A stretch of 64,000 nt of DNA from assembly GCA_027577595.1 (NCBI GenBank), contig JANBRJ010000074.1:24815-88814 (forward strand). Direction: 5' to 3'. Shown here one piece after another: positions 59,079-64,000 of the stretch (its first letter is position 1; the number at the start of each line of letters is the position of its first letter). This stretch comes from Coemansia sp. RSA 487 (lineage: Eukaryota > Kickxellomycota > Kickxellomycetes > Kickxellales > Kickxellaceae). A program made the translations under genes and the position numbers. The notes under the pieces are model-generated. The model saw nothing but the letters and a program-made list of their open reading frames with translations, had not been told where the DNA came from and did no database searches.

Positions 59079-60398
59079 TCAATCCATTGATGCGTAGTTG
59101 TATTCTGCAGTTTTGGCTGGTGGTTTGTTTGGTGCATTTTCCATCAGCAGACGCAAAACATCGGTCAGGCTCATCACGCCGCACACAGTGTCGCCAAAGG
59201 CGCCAGCGTAGTACGAAGGCGCAATGGCCACTGTTTGCGACGATGCGCTGCTGACAGAGGCTCTGCGGCCACGTGTCGTGGAGCTAGCCTCGCTTAGCGC
59301 CCTGTTGCTGTCCTGGTGGTGCTGGCTTAAGGGCGTTTCTCTGCACTGGTGTTGGTCCTGCAGTGGCGGCTCAGTGATCCATACTCTGTGCGCGCCGGTG
59401 GCAATGAGCTTGGATAGCGCGTACCGCAACGTTGCTTCAGGCCGGACTGAAAACACTGCGGCCCTGTCCTGGCCGTCCTGGACCCCCTGAAGGAAACGCA
59501 CCTTTTGGATCAGCTCGATGCAAGTGCCGTCCACAAGCGACTTGTCTCTGGCCAAGTACTTTATATCCGTGACCGACAGATTGCCAACAAGCTGCTTTGC
59601 CTTTTTCGCCCTACCAGAAATGTCTTCTTCGACGATGGCAATCGACGAAATGTGCCAGCGTTCAAGAAGACTTAGCGCCTGGATAACGGGTGTTGTCGGG
59701 TGTGCGACCACCACATCATTGGTTACCAGGCCCAGCTCGCGCAGACTCTTGTCGAGGATTGCGCTTTCCTCCGGAGCCACTCGCACCCTGCTGGTGGCAT
59801 CCTCTGGAATGGTTTGCTGCACCACGTCTTGCGTGCTGCCGGTGGTGTGCTCAAAGAAATACTTTACCACGCGTGCTTGCGATAGGATGCCGCGGATCGT
59901 TCGTTCCGACTGCATCACAGCTACGCGGTGTGCGCCCTTTGCGAACACAGCGCCCACCTGGGCGACTGTTGTTTCTGGAACCACAGAGTAGAACGGATTC
60001 ATGTGCGACAAGTCAGTGACTTTGCTTACTTGATCAAGCCTACCACCCGATCCTCCTTGTGAATCCCTGCGTGCCAGTGTTGCCCTTTTGGCCAATGGGC
60101 TGCTGTTTCCCCGGTTCAGCGGCTGCGGGCTTGATTCGTCGGTCTTGTCCCTGTGCGGGTAATAGTGTCTTTTCATCAATATGTACGTGGCCAAATCGTG
60201 GAGATCAAACATCCCGACGTACGACTGGCTTGAGGAATCGTACAGCGGTACCGATTGCACGTTGTGCTTGATCAGTGTGTCGCATGCGTCGTCGATGGTT
60301 GTTTCAGAATCTATTTGCACGACGTTTTGGCTCTCTACAAGGTCTTGCGCCTGCACTGAGAGCCAATGCGCTGAAGCTCCGAGTCCTGGTCTGTCCAT
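59079..60398 (-). CDS. Four-CBS-domain protein, Sds23-like
   Basis: The protein is 439 aa. CBS-like units occur at about residues 15-75 (VVQIDSETTIDDACDTLIKH), 135-180 (YSVVPETTVAQVGAVFAKG), 225-280 (VVVAHPTTPVIQALSLLER) and 325-425 (FSVRPEATLRYALSKLIATG to CGVMSLTDVLRLLM). The order and the HISSIAIVEED...GNLSVTDIKYL text fit Sds23/Moc1, PP2A-related regulators of cell cycle and stress, better than the AMPK gamma subunit. CBS pairs bind adenine nucleotides. A Ser-rich linker interrupts the second half. Confidence 0.75.
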   Translation of the reverse strand: MDRPGLGASAHWLSVQAQDLVESQNVVQIDSETTIDDACDTLIKHNVQSVPLYDSSSQSYVGMFDLHDLATYILMKRHYYPHRDKTDESSPQPLNRGNSSPLAKRATLARRDSQGGSGGRLDQVSKVTDLSHMNPFYSVVPETTVAQVGAVFAKGAHRVAVMQSERTIRGILSQARVVKYFFEHTTGSTQDVVQQTIPEDATSRVRVAPEESAILDKSLRELGLVTNDVVVAHPTTPVIQALSLLERWHISSIAIVEEDISGRAKKAKQLVGNLSVTDIKYLARDKSLVDGTCIELIQKVRFLQGVQDGQDRAAVFSVRPEATLRYALSKLIATGAHRVWITEPPLQDQHQCRETPLSQHHQDSNRALSEASSTTRGRRASVSSASSQTVAIAPSYYAGAFGDTVCGVMSLTDVLRLLMENAPNKPPAKTAEYNYASMD

Positions 60399-60696
60399 GC
60401 TCTCTCTCTCTCTCTTTTTCTTTTCTTTTTAATTTATAACGCTATAAATAGACTTGTTAAAAGATGAAACAAAAAAGGAATACGAGGAAATATAGATGCT
60501 GAAAAAATTGTCGAGCGGAATAAAGAAAAAGAGAAAGAAGAGGTCTGGAATTTTTGCTAGAGCTGCAAGGGTTCTTTTTAAAATATTCACAGTCAGATGA
60601 TCACGTCATTTTTCCACCTTTATCCACAAACCCCCTCGTCCTGCGGTTGCCTTTCAGTGAAGAACCCAAGGCTAGGCTTTTAAGGTTTCCAAAATC
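60399..60696. other. Spacer between ALG9 and CBS gene
   Basis: AT-rich, promoter of the CBS gene and 3' region of ALG9. A CT repeat precedes the CBS start at 60402-60418. Confidence 0.5.
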
Positions 60697-62790
60697 TTAC
60701 GATTTCTTCCTGTACACACACATTCTGCCCCAATGCTGCCGGCCGCCAAGCATCGACAAAAGCTGCCTGGGGACATACAGAACCCGCCCCAGGAGCCACG
60801 TGCTCTCGGCATCGAGGATCCGCTCGCATCCAGCCACCTCCCACTTCGTCTCTCGACGAGAAACATCATCCGATAAAATGCTGCTTTCAGAGCGACCGGG
60901 GTAATCGATGTCAACCACGTAATTGCACATGCGATCGATTGTGCCAGTGGTGTTGTCGCTGAGGGCATGTGACGGCTCCCACTGGTTCAGTGCATTAAAG
61001 TCGGCTCTGTGGGCGGAAGTCGATGCCCTGAGCGACTCACCGCTTTTCTGTACTGATACAAAGTCGCCGGGGAGCTGGCCGTCAAAGTACTTGGTCGGGA
61101 CGTACTCGAGGCGATGGTTCCCCGGAAGCCAGTAAGACGACGGGAACCGGTACCAGTCCTTGCCCATGCACACGACGGCTACCTCTCCTTCTTCAGGTGT
61201 GGGTGGTAGCTGGGCTGCTTTATCTGTGGCAGCTTTTTTGGCTCGGAAATCCCAAATGGACTTGATGGTTGGGCCAAGCGGCAAAATCCCATCTGCAATG
61301 GGCCTGTTCTCTTGAAGCAGCAGAAACGCGCGAGTTGGAGCGGCATAGTACGTGTTGAGCGCAGCCATACGTGAGACCCCAAGTGCTGCGCTCATCGCTA
61401 GCACACCAATGCTTAGGCGATCCACAAAAGTCGCTCCCTTAACGAGCTTCTCGCGCACTTTTGCATTCGCCACACGCAGCAGCATCCACGCGCACAGCGG
61501 ATGCATGAGGCTAAGCGTTGCGGCTGCGTTGAAGCACATGTGCGGGTACACGATGCTCAGAAACCGCTCCTCCTTGTGTGGCTGCAACGAAAAGACAAAG
61601 AGTGCCACGAAGAACGGCAGGATGCGGAACAGAAGCAGCCAGTGTGCGCTAAACAGCCGATCCGCAGTTTTGCCCTGCTGTTCCTTTCTGTTAGCTGTTA
61701 CGCGGAGCACTGCGTAGTAAGCGATCCACCCAGGAAGACTTGCCATGGCCAAAAGCATAACCATGTTGCCGTTTACCACTCCGTTCTTGATGTAAAAGTA
61801 CCACGGTTCGGTGCCATAGAGCTGCGAGTTGCCGCCTTCCACGCCTCCAAACACGTTGTACGCGACCTGGTTCCACGCAGCCACCACCAAACGCCCGTAG
61901 TGCCACGAATCAACCGTAATCATTGCGCCCAACACAATGCCCAGCGACCCGAATCCAATCGCCGCAAACCAGCAGATCCTGCGCGCACGCCACCAAACTC
62001 CTCCAGCATCTGATGGACCGCAAATAAGCACTTCCTCCAGAGCAAACGGAACCGCAACAACGATCGCGTAGGGCCATCCACCCGCAGCCGCCATGACAAA
62101 GGCAGTCACTGCAGGAACCACACGGTACACCAAGTGCTCGCGTCCACTAGCACAGCTGGGTGCCTTCATGGCAGCCGCCGAGCCCAGCGCACACAGGTAC
62201 ATTGAAAACGACGTTGGAAGCACCGCACTTCCCGAATGGAACAACCCAGCAAGCCCAAACAGCGCAAGCGCCGTCAGGTTGGCTATCTTTCTGTCGACGC
62301 ACTCGGCAATGCGTCTGACAAACAGCGCCTCGCACCCGGCGCTCACCATAGCGAGCGCTATGCGCAGCGCATAGAACACTTGCGTCTTGCTTCGGAACCC
62401 AAGCGCCACGTGCAGCGCGGTGATGATCCATTTGTAGAAGTAAAGGAATCCGTACGACCGGAGCGCATACTGGGGCGCATACTCCCACGTTTGCTTCCCG
62501 GTTCCGAACTGCAGTAAATGCAGTGGCTCCCAGTAGTTGTATACTTCATCGCAGTCCTGGATCGGCGCCGTCAGTGCTCCAGCGATACGCACGAGCGAGA
62601 GAATGCGGAACAGAAGTGAGAGCGACGGAACGTACACTTGTGTTGTTGCTTCCCTCCGATCGAGTTGTCTCGCAGCTGCTTGCTTCTGCTCGTCCGCTTG
62701 TGCTGCCTCCTGTGCTTTGCGTGCGCGCTTGAGATTGCGCTTTTCCAGCCGCGCCTGCTTAATGCTTGTCGAATTCCCTTGCGCATTCAT
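60697..62790 (-). CDS. ALG9: Alpha-1,2-mannosyltransferase ALG9
   Basis: The protein is 697 aa with about ten membrane spans, GT22 family. The luminal signature IQDCDEVYNYWEPLHLLQFG then QTWEYAPQYALRSYGFLY (from about residue 77) is diagnostic of Alg9. KEERFLSIVYPHMCFNAAAT matches the HKEERFLFPIYP box. It adds the seventh and ninth mannoses to the dolichol-linked oligosaccharide in the ER. The N-terminal 45 residues are a Lys/Arg/Gln-rich cytosolic extension. Confidence 0.94.
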   Translation of the reverse strand: MNAQGNSTSIKQARLEKRNLKRARKAQEAAQADEQKQAAARQLDRREATTQVYVPSLSLLFRILSLVRIAGALTAPIQDCDEVYNYWEPLHLLQFGTGKQTWEYAPQYALRSYGFLYFYKWIITALHVALGFRSKTQVFYALRIALAMVSAGCEALFVRRIAECVDRKIANLTALALFGLAGLFHSGSAVLPTSFSMYLCALGSAAAMKAPSCASGREHLVYRVVPAVTAFVMAAAGGWPYAIVVAVPFALEEVLICGPSDAGGVWWRARRICWFAAIGFGSLGIVLGAMITVDSWHYGRLVVAAWNQVAYNVFGGVEGGNSQLYGTEPWYFYIKNGVVNGNMVMLLAMASLPGWIAYYAVLRVTANRKEQQGKTADRLFSAHWLLLFRILPFFVALFVFSLQPHKEERFLSIVYPHMCFNAAATLSLMHPLCAWMLLRVANAKVREKLVKGATFVDRLSIGVLAMSAALGVSRMAALNTYYAAPTRAFLLLQENRPIADGILPLGPTIKSIWDFRAKKAATDKAAQLPPTPEEGEVAVVCMGKDWYRFPSSYWLPGNHRLEYVPTKYFDGQLPGDFVSVQKSGESLRASTSAHRADFNALNQWEPSHALSDNTTGTIDRMCNYVVDIDYPGRSESSILSDDVSRRETKWEVAGCERILDAESTWLLGRVLYVPRQLLSMLGGRQHWGRMCVYRKKS

Positions 62791-63269
62791 CTCTGTCTGT
62801 CATCAAATGTTCATTTGAATAAAAGTACGTTACAAAAACTAAACAACGAATAATAATAAAAATGGTATTTCAGTGGTGACAGTAGAAGAGAAAAAAGCAC
62901 TTGTTTGTGTGGCCAAATCACGCTCCTTTTTTGATCACTGATCAATTTCTGCATTGATCCAAAAACATAAAATTATGCTCTACTTGATGCCTTTAAACAA
63001 AATACAAAATCACTTCAAAAGAAAGAATCCACTGATATTAGTGCAAGTTATAACATAATTGTAGCTCGCACCAATACCAAATCACACTATAGAGCCTAAA
63101 AATAACGTCTTATCTGTCAAAATATTCCTAAATTACTTCAAGCTAGTTTATTTCCATTGAGGGAAAACTTTGAAAAAGATAATTTAATTCATTTAATAAA
63201 ATTGCTGACAAATGTTAATAACTAGACCCCTATACCATATCTTATATGATTTTCTTTAAATGTACATAT
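62791..63269. other. ALG9 promoter and AT-rich spacer
   Basis: Nothing recognisable apart from promoter-like AT-rich DNA. Includes a TTGATCACTGATCAA near-palindrome at about 62931. Confidence 0.5.
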
Positions 63270-63443
63270 CTAGGAAATCACACATCCTTTACCAGAACCT
63301 TTCCTTTCTTGCTTTTTCTTCCTCTTCTGTTCTGTTTTCTTTGCTTGTTCCTTTTGTTCTTTCTTTTTTTGATTTTCATTATACCATTTCTTAAATTCAG
63401 CATCTTCAAACAGCGCAGCCGAATATGAAATTGGATTAGGCAT
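63270..63443 (-). CDS. 57-aa polybasic CaaX-box mini-protein, copy 2
   Basis: An ATG-initiated 57-codon frame begins MPNPISYSAALFEDAEFKKW, continues with a long Lys/Gln/Glu helix-like stretch (ENQKKKEQKEQAKKTEQKRK), and ends GSGKGCVIS at a TAG. CVIS is a canonical CaaX box; a terminal Ser favours farnesylation. The polybasic tract before it is the classic second membrane signal of Ras-type termini. A TATA box sits about 95 bp upstream. It has no GTPase motifs and no signal peptide. As with the frame at 31268, it could be a lipopeptide precursor or a small prenylated membrane protein. It stands alone in AT-rich DNA. Confidence 0.6.
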   Translation of the reverse strand: MPNPISYSAALFEDAEFKKWYNENQKKKEQKEQAKKTEQKRKKKQERKGSGKGCVIS

Positions 63444-64000
63444 TTTTAGGCTTTAATGGTATAGCAAGCTTAAAATAGAAATGGTGGGATAGAGATGAAT
63501 CAGAAGAATGTTTGCATCTACTGTCTTGTTTTCAGCTTATTTATATGGCAAGTGAAAATCTTATGACTGTTAGCAGCTGTTAAATGAGGTCCCCTTTTTG
63601 GGCACCTGCCCAATATTGGGGTACTTTTAAAGCTGTATTCTACCTAAAGTCTCATTCAATCTTATTACAAACCAGCCATATAGTATGTGTGAAGTCACCT
63701 ATTGTTGGAAATTTAACCAACATGTTTCTCATATGATGATTAACCAATTAAGAATCGATCTAGCACTGAGTGCTTGTATGATTGGCACACAAGCAGTATA
63801 ATATGTATAGACATGCATATGTTGGCATGTTTCTTATGTTGCCTGCTGGGTGGTAACATATTATTTCCTTTGTTTTCCTTTGTTAGTAGTTTTCATAATG
63901 TTTTTACTATACACTATTCTGTAAATGTCACGCTAGTGTGTTGTCATATGCAGGGCTGATTTCCATACAGATGGGTTGGGGCAACCACTGGTTGTGGACA
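63444..64000. other. AT-rich window end
   Basis: Promoter of CaaX mini-gene 2, then AT-rich DNA. The 61-codon plus-strand frame at 63774-63959 is hydrophobic but has no supporting features. Confidence 0.45.
63537..63545 (-). promoter_or_regulatory. TATA box of CaaX mini-gene 2
   Basis: TATAAATAA on the minus strand, 94 bp upstream of the ATG at 63443. Confidence 0.55.

Overview
The window looks like nuclear DNA of an early-diverging filamentous fungus. Most genes are single-exon and GC-rich in codon use. They are separated by AT-rich spacers, with a few short GT-AG introns of about 108-140 bp. The gene set is fungal: squalene epoxidase, ATG10, RPB3, eS7, TRM6, ALG9, DPB4, a Bck1-type MAPKKK, an Rlm1/MEF2-type MADS factor, a Crz1-like zinc-finger factor and FunK1 kinases. 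It also has a sphingomyelin-synthase-like enzyme, unusual for Dikarya. I lean to Zoopagomycota (Kickxellomycotina-like), but that placement is inference. I see no bacterial genes, CRISPR arrays, rRNA or convincing tRNA.

Layout. 1-5.4 kb: a tandem array of four minus-strand paralogues for small secreted Asn/Gly/Ser-rich proteins, each with its own TATA box. 6.3-30.3 kb: a housekeeping and regulatory block holding a large ARM-like/BTB protein, eS7, ATG10, a sphingomyelin-synthase-like enzyme, ERG1, a Crz1-like factor, RPB3, a MADS factor, mL59, a large disordered protein and DPB4. 30.3-47 kb: an AT-rich accessory region. It holds two FunK1-type proteins, a truncated third copy, a 44-aa protein ending in a CaaX box, dispersed repeats, strong hairpins, a 3.16-kb segment bounded by inverted repeats and TA, a decayed amidase, an orphan last exon of BMS1, and two small paralogous proteins with a possible ubiquitin-like fold. 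47-62.8 kb: a second conserved block with a rhodanese, a SANT protein, TRM6, a PQ-loop transporter, a BCK1-like MAPKKK, a Rheb-like GTPase, an Sds23-like CBS protein and ALG9. 62.8-64 kb: AT-rich again, with a second tiny gene (57 aa) ending in a CaaX box.

Genes that may connect: the BCK1-like kinase and the Rlm1-type MADS factor belong to the cell-wall-integrity cascade, and Crz1 to calcineurin signalling. ERG1 and the sphingomyelin-synthase-like enzyme both shape membrane lipids. The most novel material is the pair of TATA-driven CaaX mini-proteins, which have the form of lipopeptide pheromone precursors or small prenylated proteins, and the FunK1 region, whose proteins carry a possible restriction-endonuclease-like module before the kinase domain.
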